A stretch of 64,000 nt of DNA from an uncultured Gammaproteobacteria bacterium (GTDB lineage Bacteria > Pseudomonadota > Gammaproteobacteria > Arenicellales > JAANXG01). Under the pieces are notes generated by a model. That model saw only the letters and a list, made by a program, of their open reading frames with translations, was not told the origin of the DNA and made no database searches. Location of the stretch: NCBI GenBank assembly GCA_947258975.1, contig CAMYKK010000047.1, positions 1 to 64,000 of the forward strand. Direction: 5' to 3'. Position numbers and translations under genes: made by a program. Of the stretch, positions 52,006 through 61,594 are shown one piece after another (within the stretch, counting starts at the first letter, position 1; every line of letters starts with the position of its first letter).

Positions 52006-52437
52006 ATGGGAATCTTGGGTAACATTTTCGGTAGTCGCGAGGACCATCCACCGCTTTCCGCCGACAGCTACGCCAATGCGCGCCTGCAGGAGGTGGCCGA
52101 TCAGATCAAGGGACTCATCGCAGAAACATCAGAGCGCTTGGAAATCGTTCCGTCCGAACACGCTGCCTACGTGTTCGTCGGCAAACCCCCAAAAAAGTTC
52201 GGCCTCGCCTGGATCCACGATGGCCGCACCAGCAACTTCAAGACGCTGGTTGAAGATCACGGAGTCAATCCCATTCGTCTGGAGCGTATCACGGACCACT
52301 TACGCGAGGCCTATCAGCGCAGTGCGTCGGCACAACGGTACACCACCCATGTCGCCGAGCAGAAAGTCATCGTCACCCCCTCCGAGACACTGGAAAAAGA
52401 GGTCCACGGAATTATTGACGAGGTGTTGAAAAAATAG
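52006..52437 (+). CDS. Conserved hypothetical protein
   Basis: This 143-residue soluble protein begins MGILGNIFGSREDHPP. Its middle has EHAAYVFVGKPPKKFGLAWIHDG, followed by a region with VNPIRLERITDHLREAYQR and an amphipathic C-terminal helix (LEKEVHGIIDEVLKK). CCCGGAGGTGAGG precedes the ATG, so it is a real gene. No family is recognised and no neighbour explains it. Confidence 0.7.
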   Translation: MGILGNIFGSREDHPPLSADSYANARLQEVADQIKGLIAETSERLEIVPSEHAAYVFVGKPPKKFGLAWIHDGRTSNFKTLVEDHGVNPIRLERITDHLREAYQRSASAQRYTTHVAEQKVIVTPSETLEKEVHGIIDEVLKK

Positions 52438-52462
52438 ATAACGGGCACAGGTCTGGCATCCA

Positions 52463-52591
52463 TTGAGGGAGAATTTCCGGGACCGTTCGCCAGCAAGGAT
52501 GCTGGCGCCGAGCCTACATGGAGGGTTTGACGGCGTGTCCCGGGAATGGTCACTCGGTTCAGCGTGTCGTGATCCCTGAAGTAAGTGCCAC
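52463..52591. repeat. R1 MITE-like element, copy g (left-truncated)
   Basis: This copy of 129 bp starts inside the element at TTGAGGGAGAATTTCCGG and keeps the right end GAAGTAAGTGCCA. The left inverted end is missing. It lies 25 bp after the stop of the hypothetical gene. Confidence 0.8.
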
Positions 52592-52681
52592 TCATACCTG
52601 AACACCTTCTTTGCCGTGATCCATCACATGCCAATGCGACGCGACGTTGGCAGACCCCGCGGATTGCGATCCCTCTTTGCG

Positions 52682-53278
52682 ATGATAAAAACTAACCAAG
52701 GCGCCCGGTGTCTCATCCTTGCCGTACAGTTCCTTTTCATTCCGTTTCCAAGGGCCATGGCTGAAGACAGTATGCTTACCATCGATGACCGCAGCAGCGG
52801 TGACTATGTGGCAACATCCGGCAACGCATGGCGCCTGATTACCGACGGCGTAATGGGTGGCGTCTCGGACGGCCGGCTAGCGCTGGACGTGGTCGAAAAT
52901 CAAGCCTGCCTGCGATTGAAGGGTGACGTCAAACTCGACAACAACGGCGGCTTCGTCCAGGCGGCGCTGGACCTGTCAAAGGATATTCTGCAAAACATAC
53001 AAAACTATAGCGGCCTGGTGCTGGCGGTACACGGCAATAACGAGCAGTACAATGTCCATCTGCGCACCAAAGACAACTGGCTGCCGTGGCAGTCCTATCG
53101 CGCCACCTTCACCGCAGCGCCGGAGTGGGAAACGCTCCGTATTCCATTCGCGGAATTCGCGCCTTATCGCACTAGTAAGGCGCTTGCGGTAAGCCGATTA
53201 AGGAGAATCGGTCTCGTCGCCATTGGCCGCGAGTTCAGCGCCGACCTTTGTATCGGAAAACTCGGGCTCTATCGGTAG
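52682..53278 (+). CDS. Exported CIA30 family protein
   Basis: This protein of about 198 residues matches the CIA30/NADH:ubiquinone oxidoreductase intermediate-associated domain: WRLITDGVMGGVSDGRL, LRLKGDVKLDNNGGFVQAALDL, YSGLVLAVHGNNEQYNVHLRT and WETLRIPFAEFAPY. The N-terminus forms a signal peptide (LILAVQFLFIPFPRAMA), so it acts outside the cytoplasm, unlike mitochondrial CIA30. Start choice is uncertain among ATG 52628, ATG 52682 and GTG 52616; no strong ribosome site is seen. The function of bacterial members is unknown. Confidence 0.83.
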   Translation: MIKTNQGARCLILAVQFLFIPFPRAMAEDSMLTIDDRSSGDYVATSGNAWRLITDGVMGGVSDGRLALDVVENQACLRLKGDVKLDNNGGFVQAALDLSKDILQNIQNYSGLVLAVHGNNEQYNVHLRTKDNWLPWQSYRATFTAAPEWETLRIPFAEFAPYRTSKALAVSRLRRIGLVAIGREFSADLCIGKLGLYR

Positions 53279-53334
53279 TTTGGGATCTGGCACCCTAAAC
53301 ATCGGCGTGTGTGTTCGCTGATCCGCATATCCCG

Positions 53335-54057
53335 TCAGCTATCCTTACTCCACTGGTCGAATTCAATGGGAAGCAGGCTGAGTATGTCGGCGCCGGACAT
53401 GCCGTAGATGTCGTAGTTCACATCGAGTTGCTGCAACACGCGGACGAAGCGCCGGATCGAACCGCCGCTGGCCGTCGAGACTTGTGAACCGGGTTTCGGC
53501 GCTAGTCTGTCGCGGGCTAGGTAAAGCATCGCAGCCGCCTCGACAACGCCCCGGTTCGCAATCAAGTCCTGCCGTCCCGCAATTTCGTGGTAGACCCTGC
53601 TTGCTATGTGCGCGGGCCCCAATAAGAGCAGGATCGCTTCGTTGCCGTGCCGCCGATACACTTGATAGGGGCCGTATAACAAATGTCGGTGCCAATTCCG
53701 ATAACCGAAGTCGGGAATGTGGCGATGGTCTTGTCCCGGGCGTCGCGCTCCGTCGGGTCCCGCCGGGCACACCTGATTGAACAGGAACAGCGATAACCAC
53801 GCCCACAACCCTTTGTTTCGATCCGTTTCCTCTGCGCGCAGCGGCGCGAGGATCTCGCACAGGTATTCTCCCAGCGCCAATCGATGCGAAAAATCCCGCC
53901 GTTCAATCAGCACATCGACCGGCAACTCAGCGGTGTGACCAGGATCTGCCAGAAGCTCCGTGGGGGGCTCGCTTCGCGTCTTGTCCCGCAGCCCGGCCAG
54001 ATAGTCCCGGAATCGCTCGATCCCCGTATTATTGAACGCGCGCACCAATTCCGCCAT
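53335..54057 (-). CDS. DUF6339-like protein, third gene of the GHKL cassette
   Basis: This 240-residue protein begins MAELVRAFNNTGIERFRDYL. It has a conserved core: LWAWLSLFLFNQVCP, YRNWHRHLLYGPYQVYRRHG and RRFVRVLQQLDVNYDIYGMSGADILSLLPIEFDQW. This looks like DUF6339, but that name is recalled, not checked. No catalytic motif is obvious. The start at 54057 overlaps the stop of the preceding gene (ATGA). Frames upstream of it are inside that gene. It is presumed to work with the GHKL ATPase and the middle protein. Confidence 0.75.
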   Translation of the reverse strand: MAELVRAFNNTGIERFRDYLAGLRDKTRSEPPTELLADPGHTAELPVDVLIERRDFSHRLALGEYLCEILAPLRAEETDRNKGLWAWLSLFLFNQVCPAGPDGARRPGQDHRHIPDFGYRNWHRHLLYGPYQVYRRHGNEAILLLLGPAHIASRVYHEIAGRQDLIANRGVVEAAAMLYLARDRLAPKPGSQVSTASGGSIRRFVRVLQQLDVNYDIYGMSGADILSLLPIEFDQWSKDS

Positions 54058-54833
54058 CAACTTGCCTCCCTGCGCAGCGCCGTTGCAAACCGCTGCCGCG
54101 CGCGCCGCGAACGACAAAAAGCCTGCACTGTCTCGTCTATCCATTCGCGGCGCCGCGCCTGGGCCGCGTCGCCCACACCACCCGGGGGCTCGGGCACGCC
54201 AGGCAGCGCGCACACGAACCGCAGCCACAGGCTGGTCCATTCGCTGTCATCCAATCCCGGGTCGGTCTCACCGAGAACGATCACAATCTCGTGCAGAATG
54301 CGGCGCAGTATCTCGGGATAGACCAAGGCCAGAAACGAATCACCCGTACGGGCGGCCTCGCCGACGGCACCGAGGCGATTGTTCAGCTCCAGTACCGGCC
54401 AGTCGCTCACGTCCAGGCGCCAGACACGATCACTCAGATCGCAGAAATCGACCGGCAACAGCGACTGCTTATTGGCCAGGTCCTCGTGTGGCCGCAGCGG
54501 TATGAGCTTGTCCGCCACGCCGAGCAACAGGCCATGGCGCTTGGATTGATCGACGACTTTTAAGCGGAATTTCGGTAGCGGACGCGAGGTGACCTCCGTC
54601 AAGCGCAGGTCCTGCGGATCGCGCCGATTGCCGATGGTGCCGAACGCGAATCGCATGTAGGACGCGGAATTGTAGGCCTCAATAAAAATGCTGGCATCCC
54701 TCGGGAAGCGCAGCGGCGCGAGATTAAAGTCGGCTTCGAATGCGTAACCCACATCATCTGCGGGCAGCAGCCTGATCGTCACCGCGGATCGCGGAATCTT
54801 CTTACGGCCGGTATAGTTGAGGCGCCGGATCAT
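54057..54833 (-). CDS. Unknown protein, middle gene of the GHKL cassette
   Basis: This 258-residue protein is not recognised. The N-terminal half looks like a beta-rich domain (YTGRKKIPRSAVTIRLLP, PRDASIFIEAYNSASYMRFAFG, PKFRLKVVDQSKRHGLLLGVADKLIP). The C-terminal half is helical (EILRRILHEIVIVL, SLWLRFVCALPG, RREWIDETVQAFC). Both of its boundaries are ATGA overlaps with the flanking genes, so it belongs to one operon with them. Conserved enzyme motifs are absent, which suggests an adaptor or binding subunit. Confidence 0.75.
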   Translation of the reverse strand: MIRRLNYTGRKKIPRSAVTIRLLPADDVGYAFEADFNLAPLRFPRDASIFIEAYNSASYMRFAFGTIGNRRDPQDLRLTEVTSRPLPKFRLKVVDQSKRHGLLLGVADKLIPLRPHEDLANKQSLLPVDFCDLSDRVWRLDVSDWPVLELNNRLGAVGEAARTGDSFLALVYPEILRRILHEIVIVLGETDPGLDDSEWTSLWLRFVCALPGVPEPPGGVGDAAQARRREWIDETVQAFCRSRRARQRFATALRREAS

Positions 54834-56737
54834 GTCGCAGAGGCCTCGATCCGCACACGTATATCCCGGCGGACATCGAAGCCCTTAACCGTCACCCGAA
54901 AGTGCGGGTCCTGAATCTCGAGCACCAAAAGATTGCGCCCGCGCCTGGCGATTTCTGCGTGTTCGATGTGCATAACGATGGGCGGTTTGTCCAACTCAAA
55001 GTCCGGCGGCTGATATTGGCTGAAGGGGTTGCCGCGCCGCACTTCGTAAGCCACCCACACCGCCGCTGTGCGCGGCATCGCCTTACCATCGCCGTTGCCG
55101 GTGAGGCGAAAACCGCCATGCAGTTTTTGCAGCTGAAAAAAGCGATCCCTGCCCACCGTGTCCACGCCCCCCGTCCCGCCGGTTTCCTCCGTTCCCGGCT
55201 TATCCTCCCGGCCTTTTCTCGGGTCCTTCACCTTATCCTCGGTAGGAATGTCCAAGGCGAAAACGTGTCGCAACAAATCAAAGTCCCGATCCCCTGTCGG
55301 CCGTATCATGGCGCGCACGATCTCGCGCGGCGCGTTCTTAACGTAGCGCAAGGTGAAAGGCCCGTGGCGATAGCGATCCTTGAATTTGGGGGAACGTTCC
55401 TGCCACTCGGTGTGCGCTGGATTCTCCGAGTCTCCCAATAACTCCGACAGCGGCTGATCGCGGACCAAAACCAGCACCCGAACGCCTTTTTGCATGGCGG
55501 CCCTGACGCCGGCTATGGTGATGCCGTCGCGGACGAAATGCTCCTCCGCGCTGCCGAGGGTATCGTCGCGCTCCAGGTACACATCGAACTGCGAAGGAAC
55601 GGGGTCTCCCGCGGCCGGTTTCACCCACACCGGTACGTTGACGGCGATGGGCTGACCGGCATTGAAACGGCCGCGCAGCGACACTAAATTGTCATCACCG
55701 ATATACTCGTCGTTCCATCGCGGCGCCTTGGTTGCCGGTGGCGCCTGCAGACGCGCGTATTCCTCACGCGGCAGGTGCACCCCCCACCGCGCCAGTTCCA
55801 ATAACCGACCCAATCGGGGCGCGTCATCCCAGGCACCTTGGGAGAGGTATCTATCCAGCGTTTGCGCATCCAACAGCTGTGATTTGCCATCGTGGACCAC
55901 TTCCGCCGCAATATCGCCGGAAATAATGGGAATGAAGTAGTGCCGGATGATGGAGTCCACGACCGCCTGAGGCGTGAGCTCGGCGACTGGAAACGGCACG
56001 ATGACCGACAGGCCGGGCTCGTCCCGCCGCGAGATCACAAAATCGCGCCCAAAACCATCCACCGGCGCGGCATCCTCGACGGGCAGTGCAAACCCGTTGG
56101 TGAAGCGCGCGAAATATCCATAGGGATAAAAACGTTGGTCTTGGACCTTGTGGATCTTCAGCACCGCCTGACCCATCAGCACCCTGCGCCGGTCATCCGC
56201 CCGGATCGACAACCCGAAAAAAGCATTGATCCGAGACGCCGCCGGAAACACGGTTTTCCCGAGGCCCCAGCGACCCAGTTCGGCCGCGTGTTTGCGGGAG
56301 CGACCGATATTGCGCCAGAAATAATAAAAGTCGTTTCTCGCCGCGGCGGCGTCGAGTTCCACGTCTTCGCTTTGAGACGGATCACCCTGCAGTCCACGCG
56401 TGCCAAAGTCCTCGATGACGACGTAGTTCAACGGCTCGTTTGCAGACGGCAAATTGGCGAGCCCGCTGCGGTTCGCGTACAGATGTGCCAACAGCCCTAA
56501 TAGGTAGGGTCTCTTGCGCTCGCCTTTCAGAACCTTATCCGGTTGCGGAAACGAGACGCGGATCTTGAGCTGTTCACCGGGAAGCCGGGCGTCGAGGGAG
56601 TTTTGAATCGCCTCGCGCACCAGTGCGTCAGCCAGGCTGCCAAGTGCCTCGGTGGAGAAGAACTCGGCCTCGATCGGATCGATGTTCATCTCTCCGGGCT
56701 GCATCTGCCGAAATTTCCAGGTGGGAGAATCAGTCAT
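54830..56737 (-). CDS. GHKL-type ATPase, first gene of an uncharacterised three-gene cassette
   Basis: This 635-residue protein carries the GHKL (Hsp90/MutL/gyrase-B) ATP-binding fold in its N-terminal quarter: N-box REAIQNSLDA (residues 41-50), YVVIEDFGTRGLQG with the Asp at 110 (motif II), and GRWGLGKTVFPAAS (about 155-168, motif III). The rest has IRHYFIPIISGDIAAEVV and a beta-rich C-terminal part, consistent with a DNA-machinery-type or defence ATPase. ATG 56737 was chosen over 56890. The frame beyond it enters an R3 repeat. It is the first of three genes linked by ATGA overlaps. Confidence 0.85.
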   Translation of the reverse strand: MTDSPTWKFRQMQPGEMNIDPIEAEFFSTEALGSLADALVREAIQNSLDARLPGEQLKIRVSFPQPDKVLKGERKRPYLLGLLAHLYANRSGLANLPSANEPLNYVVIEDFGTRGLQGDPSQSEDVELDAAAARNDFYYFWRNIGRSRKHAAELGRWGLGKTVFPAASRINAFFGLSIRADDRRRVLMGQAVLKIHKVQDQRFYPYGYFARFTNGFALPVEDAAPVDGFGRDFVISRRDEPGLSVIVPFPVAELTPQAVVDSIIRHYFIPIISGDIAAEVVHDGKSQLLDAQTLDRYLSQGAWDDAPRLGRLLELARWGVHLPREEYARLQAPPATKAPRWNDEYIGDDNLVSLRGRFNAGQPIAVNVPVWVKPAAGDPVPSQFDVYLERDDTLGSAEEHFVRDGITIAGVRAAMQKGVRVLVLVRDQPLSELLGDSENPAHTEWQERSPKFKDRYRHGPFTLRYVKNAPREIVRAMIRPTGDRDFDLLRHVFALDIPTEDKVKDPRKGREDKPGTEETGGTGGVDTVGRDRFFQLQKLHGGFRLTGNGDGKAMPRTAAVWVAYEVRRGNPFSQYQPPDFELDKPPIVMHIEHAEIARRGRNLLVLEIQDPHFRVTVKGFDVRRDIRVRIEASAT

Positions 56738-57148
56738 CGTGAATTCCGAATGCCGGGGACGTATTATGAATGCCTGCGGTGACGTCAAGTAGCGCAGATA
56801 TACGAAAAGAGCAGGTAATGCCGGGGACATTATACTGACTTTGTGGGAACTGGCCGGGACCCGCACCAACGCGACACCGAAGCGAGGCACATATCGAATT
56901 CAGCACCATGTCGTCTTAATCCGTCTTGCGGCAAATTCGTCATCGTTGTCGCCCCTATCCCGGCCTTCGACGTCGATGCGCAAACTCCCGTAGCCAGCTC
57001 GTTTCCCGCGCAATTTTCCAACCGCTTACAAGCCCGACGTTCGCGGCAGCGTGCGGGAACGTCGGCTATTGATGCCATCAAATATGTCCTGGGTCGCCTT
57101 GTCCATGATGTTCCGTATCATCGCAATGCTATATCATGTATCGATACT
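56738..57148. other. Divergent spacer with R3 repeats
   Basis: This spacer between the GHKL cassette and the RND operon has two direct R3-like units (ATGCCGGGGACGTATTATG at 56750 and ATGCCGGGGACATTATACTG at 56819) and a further AATTCAGCACCAT-type piece near 56898. A perfect GTATCGATAC palindrome (57139-57148) abuts the start of the RND adaptor gene. No gene is visible. Confidence 0.5.
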
Positions 57149-58273
57149 ATGAAGTTACTCGCCCATGTAAAACCCTCGGTGATACTCGCCTTCGGTGTGA
57201 TCGTGGTGGCAGCCGTTTGGATGATTTCCGGTCAGTTCAAGCCCGCCCCCACGCAGGCCGGCAGCGACACCCAGTCGCGACAGCGGGACATACTCACCAA
57301 AGTCCGGGTTCGGTCCCCGACCCCTCGCCAGATTCGCCAGGAGATTGTCATCAACGGCCGAACCGAACCGGCTCGAGCCGTCACGCTGCGTGCCGAAATC
57401 GAAGGGCGCGTCACCCTTCTCGGCGCTGAAAAAGGGTCGGAGATCGAAGAAGGAGACGTCATCGCGCGCCTGGACATGCGGGATCTGCAGGCGCAACTCG
57501 AGGAAGCAGAAGCGATATTGGTTCAACGCCAGCTCGAGTACAAAGCGGCTACGGATTTGAAACGCAAGGACCTCCAGTCCGAGATCCAACTGGAACGCGC
57601 AAAAGCAACGCTCGCATCCGCACGGGCAGCGGTAAAACGCATCGAAGTCGGCATCAGCAATACGATCGTGCGCGCCCCGTTCAATGGCGTGTTGGACGAT
57701 CGGCCCATCGAAGTCGGCACCTATGTGCAGTCGGGCGACGTCGTGGCACGTATTCTCGAGCAGAATCCGATCCTTGCAGTGGGATCGGTCACCCAACTCG
57801 AACGAAGCCGGCTGGTTCTCGGCGATCAGGGCCTGGCGCGGTTGATTACCGGGCAGGTTGCCGATGGAAAGATCCGTTACATCGCCTCCGAAGCAGAGGA
57901 AGCGACCCGGACGTTCCGCGTGGAACTCGAACTGCCTAATCCGGACCGAATGCTGGTGGCAGGAATCACCACTGAAATCAGTATCCCGGTGCGGACCATC
58001 GCCGCATACCGCATTTCCCCAGCCCTGCTGTCCCTGAGCAGTACGGACGAACTCGGAATAAAGGGGGTGGACAACGAGGATATGGTGCAGTTTTACCCGG
58101 TGCAGATTGTCCGCGCCACCGCCGACGACCTCTGGATCTCCGGACTTCCGCAAGGCGTTCGCATTATCACGGTGGGACAGGGGTTTGTCCGACCAGGGGA
58201 GCGGGTTCAGCCGGTTGCCGAAGACGACGTGGCAAAGGCCGCCCTTGCCCAGGACGCCGGCACGGACCAATGA
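57149..58273 (+). CDS. RND efflux periplasmic adaptor subunit
   Basis: This 374-residue membrane-fusion protein has an N-terminal membrane anchor (ILAFGVIVVAAVWMI). A lipoyl/barrel-sandwich segment follows (VTLRAEIEGRVTLLGAEKGSEIEEGDVIARLD and IVRAPFNGVLDDRPIEVGTYVQSGDVVARI), around a short coiled coil. It would connect the RND pump to an outer-membrane channel. ATG 57149 was chosen because it begins the anchor; the frame is open upstream to 56843. Its stop overlaps the permease start (ATGA). Confidence 0.9.
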   Translation: MKLLAHVKPSVILAFGVIVVAAVWMISGQFKPAPTQAGSDTQSRQRDILTKVRVRSPTPRQIRQEIVINGRTEPARAVTLRAEIEGRVTLLGAEKGSEIEEGDVIARLDMRDLQAQLEEAEAILVQRQLEYKAATDLKRKDLQSEIQLERAKATLASARAAVKRIEVGISNTIVRAPFNGVLDDRPIEVGTYVQSGDVVARILEQNPILAVGSVTQLERSRLVLGDQGLARLITGQVADGKIRYIASEAEEATRTFRVELELPNPDRMLVAGITTEISIPVRTIAAYRISPALLSLSSTDELGIKGVDNEDMVQFYPVQIVRATADDLWISGLPQGVRIITVGQGFVRPGERVQPVAEDDVAKAALAQDAGTDQ

Positions 58274-61200
58274 ACGCCCTGATCGATGCGGTGCTGCACC
58301 GCACGCGGGCGGTGTTGTTGATTCTAGGCTTGCTGCTGGTCTCCGGGTCTGCGGCTTATGTGTCCATCCCGAAGGAGTAGGATCCCGACGTTGCCATACC
58401 GATCATCTACGTCTCCATTCACCATGAAGGCATCTCCCCGGAGGACGCGGAAAGACTGTTGGTGCGTCCGATGGAAAAGGAACTGCGAGCCATCGAGGGA
58501 CTCAAGGAGATCCGCTCGACGGCGGTTGAGGGCGACGCCTCGATCATCCTTGAATTCGAAGCCGGTTTCGACAGCGACGAAGCCCTCAACGATGTACGGG
58601 AGAAGGTGGATGTGGCCAAGGCCGAACTGCCGGAGGGTAGCGACGAACCGACGGTGAACGAGGTTAATGTGGCCCTGTTCCCGGTGCTGGTCGTGACCTT
58701 ATACGGCGACATATCGGAACGCGTGCTGGTTTCCAAGGCGCGGGATTTGCGTGACAAGCTCGAGGCGCTCCCGGGGGTGCTCGAAGTGGATGTCGCCGGT
58801 GACCGAGAGGATCTGATTGAGGTCATCATCGATCCGGCGCGCATCGAACATTACAACCAGTCCCAGGAGGAACTGTACCAGTTGATTTCGCGCAACAATG
58901 AACTGGTTGCGGCGGGAGCACTGGATACCGGGCGCGGTCGTTTTTCGGTCAAGGTTCCGGGCCTGTTTGAAAACGTGGAGGACGTGCTCAGGCTGCCGAT
59001 AAAGGTTAGCGGTGACACCGTGGTGACGTTTGCCGATGTGGCGACGGCAAATCGAGTGTTCAAGGATCCGCTCGGGTACGCCCGCGTCAACGGCCAACCC
59101 GCCGTTGCGCTGGAGGTGTCTAAACGCATTGGCGTCAATATCATCGATACGATTGCCGACGTACGCCGCGTGGCGGAACAGGAGCGAGCCAACTGGCCCA
59201 GCGGCCTCAACGTGACCTATTCCCAGGACAAATCCGAGGACATCCGCGACATGTTGCGTGATCTGCAGAACAATGTGATTGCGGCAGTGCTGCTGGTGAT
59301 GGTGGTCGTGCTCGGGGCCCTGGGAGTGCGTACATCCGGGCTGGTTGGCATTGCGATTCCAGGCTCATTCGTGACCGGCATACTGGTGCTGGCCATTGCA
59401 GGTCTGACCGTCAACATCGTGGTGCTGTTCTCTTTGATCATGGCGGTCGGCATGCTGGTGGACGGCGCGATCGTGGTGGTGGAACTGGCGGATCGCAAAA
59501 TGGCCGAGGGGATGAGTCCGCGGGATGCCTATGCGGCGGCCAGCAAGCGTATGGCGTGGCCCATCATCGCCGCCACGGCCACCACCCTTGCGGTATTCAT
59601 GCCGCTGCTTTTCTGGCCGGGCATCGTTGGAGAATTCATGAAGTATCTGCCGATTACGCTGATCGCGACCCTGAGCGCCTCGCTGTTCATGGCCCTCATT
59701 TTTGTGCCTGCGCTGGGTTCGCTGATCGGCCGCCGCGTCCCCGACAGCGGGCCCCGGACGGCGGCGCTGGTGGCTGCGGAAGCGGGCGATTTGGCGCAGA
59801 TCACCGGCCTGACCGGTGCTTATCTCGCGGTGTTGAAACGGGCGCTTCGCCACCCCGGAAAGGTCGGCCTGGCGGCGATCGGCGTGCTGCTCGCAGCCTA
59901 TGTGCTATACGCTCAATTCGGACGGGGCGTCGAGTTTTTTCCGGATGTCGAACCGGAAAACGCGGCGCTCAACATACGCGCCCGCGGCAACCTGTCGATA
60001 GCGGAACGCGATGCACTGGTGCGGGCGGTCGAGGTGCGCATTCTCGACATGGAAGAGTTTTCCACGATCTACGCGCGCAGCGGTACCGGCTTTCGCGCCG
60101 AAGTCGCGGAAGATGTCATCGGTATGATTCAGCTGGAGCTCATTGACTGGCAACAACGCCGGCCTGCAGCGGAAATCTTGGCCGAGGTGAAGCAGCGAAC
60201 CGAAGATCTTGCCGGCATTTTGATCGAAGCGCAAAAAGAGGAATCGGGTCCCCCGGTGGGGAAACCGATTCAGATTCAGCTGAGCTCGAGATTTCCGGAG
60301 CTGCTACCCAAGGCGGTGGCCCGTGTACGGGAAGGACTCGATGAGATCGGAGGATTTACCGACGTTACCGACAGTCGGCCGATTCCAGGGATAGAGTGGC
60401 AGATCAAGGTGGACCGCGCCGAGGCAAGCCGCTTCGGCGCCGATATCTTGACCGTCGGAAGCGTCGTGCAGTTGGTCACCAACGGTATTTTCGTCGGCTC
60501 CTACCGCCCCAACGATACCGACGACGAGGTCGATATCCGCATACGCTATCCCCGCACGGAACGCAGTATCGATCAGCTGGACCGCCTTAGAATTCCCACG
60601 CAACAAGGGGCGGTGCCAATCAGCAACTTTGTCACGCATGTGGTGTCACCGCGAGTGGGATCGATAAAACGCAGTGATGGCCGCCGTGTATTTACCGTCG
60701 AAGCCGATCTGCCGGAGGGCGTGCTCGCCGCGGACAAGGTGCGCGAGATCCACAATTGGCTGGAAAACGCAGGCCTGGATCCACGCGTGGAGCGCGAATT
60801 CAAAGGAGAGGACGAGGAGCAGCGCGAAGCCGAGGCGTTTCTCGTCCAGGCGTTTGGCGTCGCCCTGTTTGTCATGGCCATAATCTTGGTAACCCAGTTC
60901 AACAGCTTTTATCAGGCGTTGCTGATCTTGAGCGCGGTGGTGCTCTCGACCATAGGGGTGCTTCTCGGGCTGCTCATTACCGATCAACCCTTTGGTATCG
61001 TCATGAGTGGCGTAGGCGTCATTGCATTGGCCGGAATTGTTGTCAACAACAACATTGTGTTGATCGATACTTTCAATATTCAGCGCAACAAGACCCCGGA
61101 CCCGGTCGAGGCGATTCTGCGCACCGGCGCCCTGCGTTTGCGGCCGGTGCTGTTGACCACCGTCACGACCATACTTGGTTTGATGCCGATGGTGTTGGGC

Positions 61201-61443
61201 GTCAACATCGATCTAATCGGTCGCGAGATCAGCATCGGCGGCCCGTCGACGCAGTGGTGGACACAGCTGGCCACCGCGATTGCGGGTGGACTGGCCTTCG
61301 CCACGCTGTTGACCCTGGTACTGACGCCGTGCCTGCTGTTGCTGGGCGACCGTTCGCGGCGCAAAGTCAAGGGACTCACGTTTGTGCGATTCGGCCGGAA
61401 GCTCACCAGCCGGGTACACGAACCAAGGCGCACATCGAATTAA
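58270..61443 (+). pseudogene. RND efflux permease with a premature TAG
   Basis: The gene starts at ATG 58270 and encodes a full AcrB/MexB-like permease of about 1,057 residues, but codon 37 is TAG at 58378-58380, in IPKE-stop-DPDVAIPI. Family members read a sense codon here (KExDPDV). The rest is intact, with the GVRTSGLVGIAIPGSFVTG helix, the LIMAVGMLVDGAIVVVEL motif with its Asp, and a second-half GVIALAGIVVNNNIVLID. The part after the stop could restart at GTG 58459, but would lack membrane helix 1. So I call it a nonsense allele, unless it is a sequence error. Confidence 0.85.
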
Positions 61444-61510
61444 GCAAACTGTCACCGGAATTCATAATAAGCGTAAACCGAATTGCTTATACTGGTCCCC
61501 GAATTCCGGA
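61434..61510. repeat. R3 REP-like pair after the RND permease
   Basis: CGAATTAAGCAAACTGTCAC with GGAATTCAT, and CGAATTGCTTATACTGGTCC with CCGAATTCCGG, form a head-to-head pair related to the R3 units at 56750-56840 and 26605-26716. The last codons of the RND gene enter this repeat. Confidence 0.5.
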
Positions 61511-61594
61511 GTCCATGGGCAGAGACAGGCGCTCAGGGTTGCCTTGCGGCAAAACATGACCTCGATTCGAATACGTTCAAAACCAAGTTGACCG

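Noticed and set aside
56843-57148. N-terminal extension of the RND adaptor gene
   Set aside because: The frame is open, but the residues are unlike the family and fall in R3 repeat sequence; the membrane anchor begins at 57149.
58378-58380. TAG recoded as an amino acid such as pyrrolysine
   Set aside because: Only one in-frame TAG is seen, no pyl genes are present and the codon is not at a functional site.
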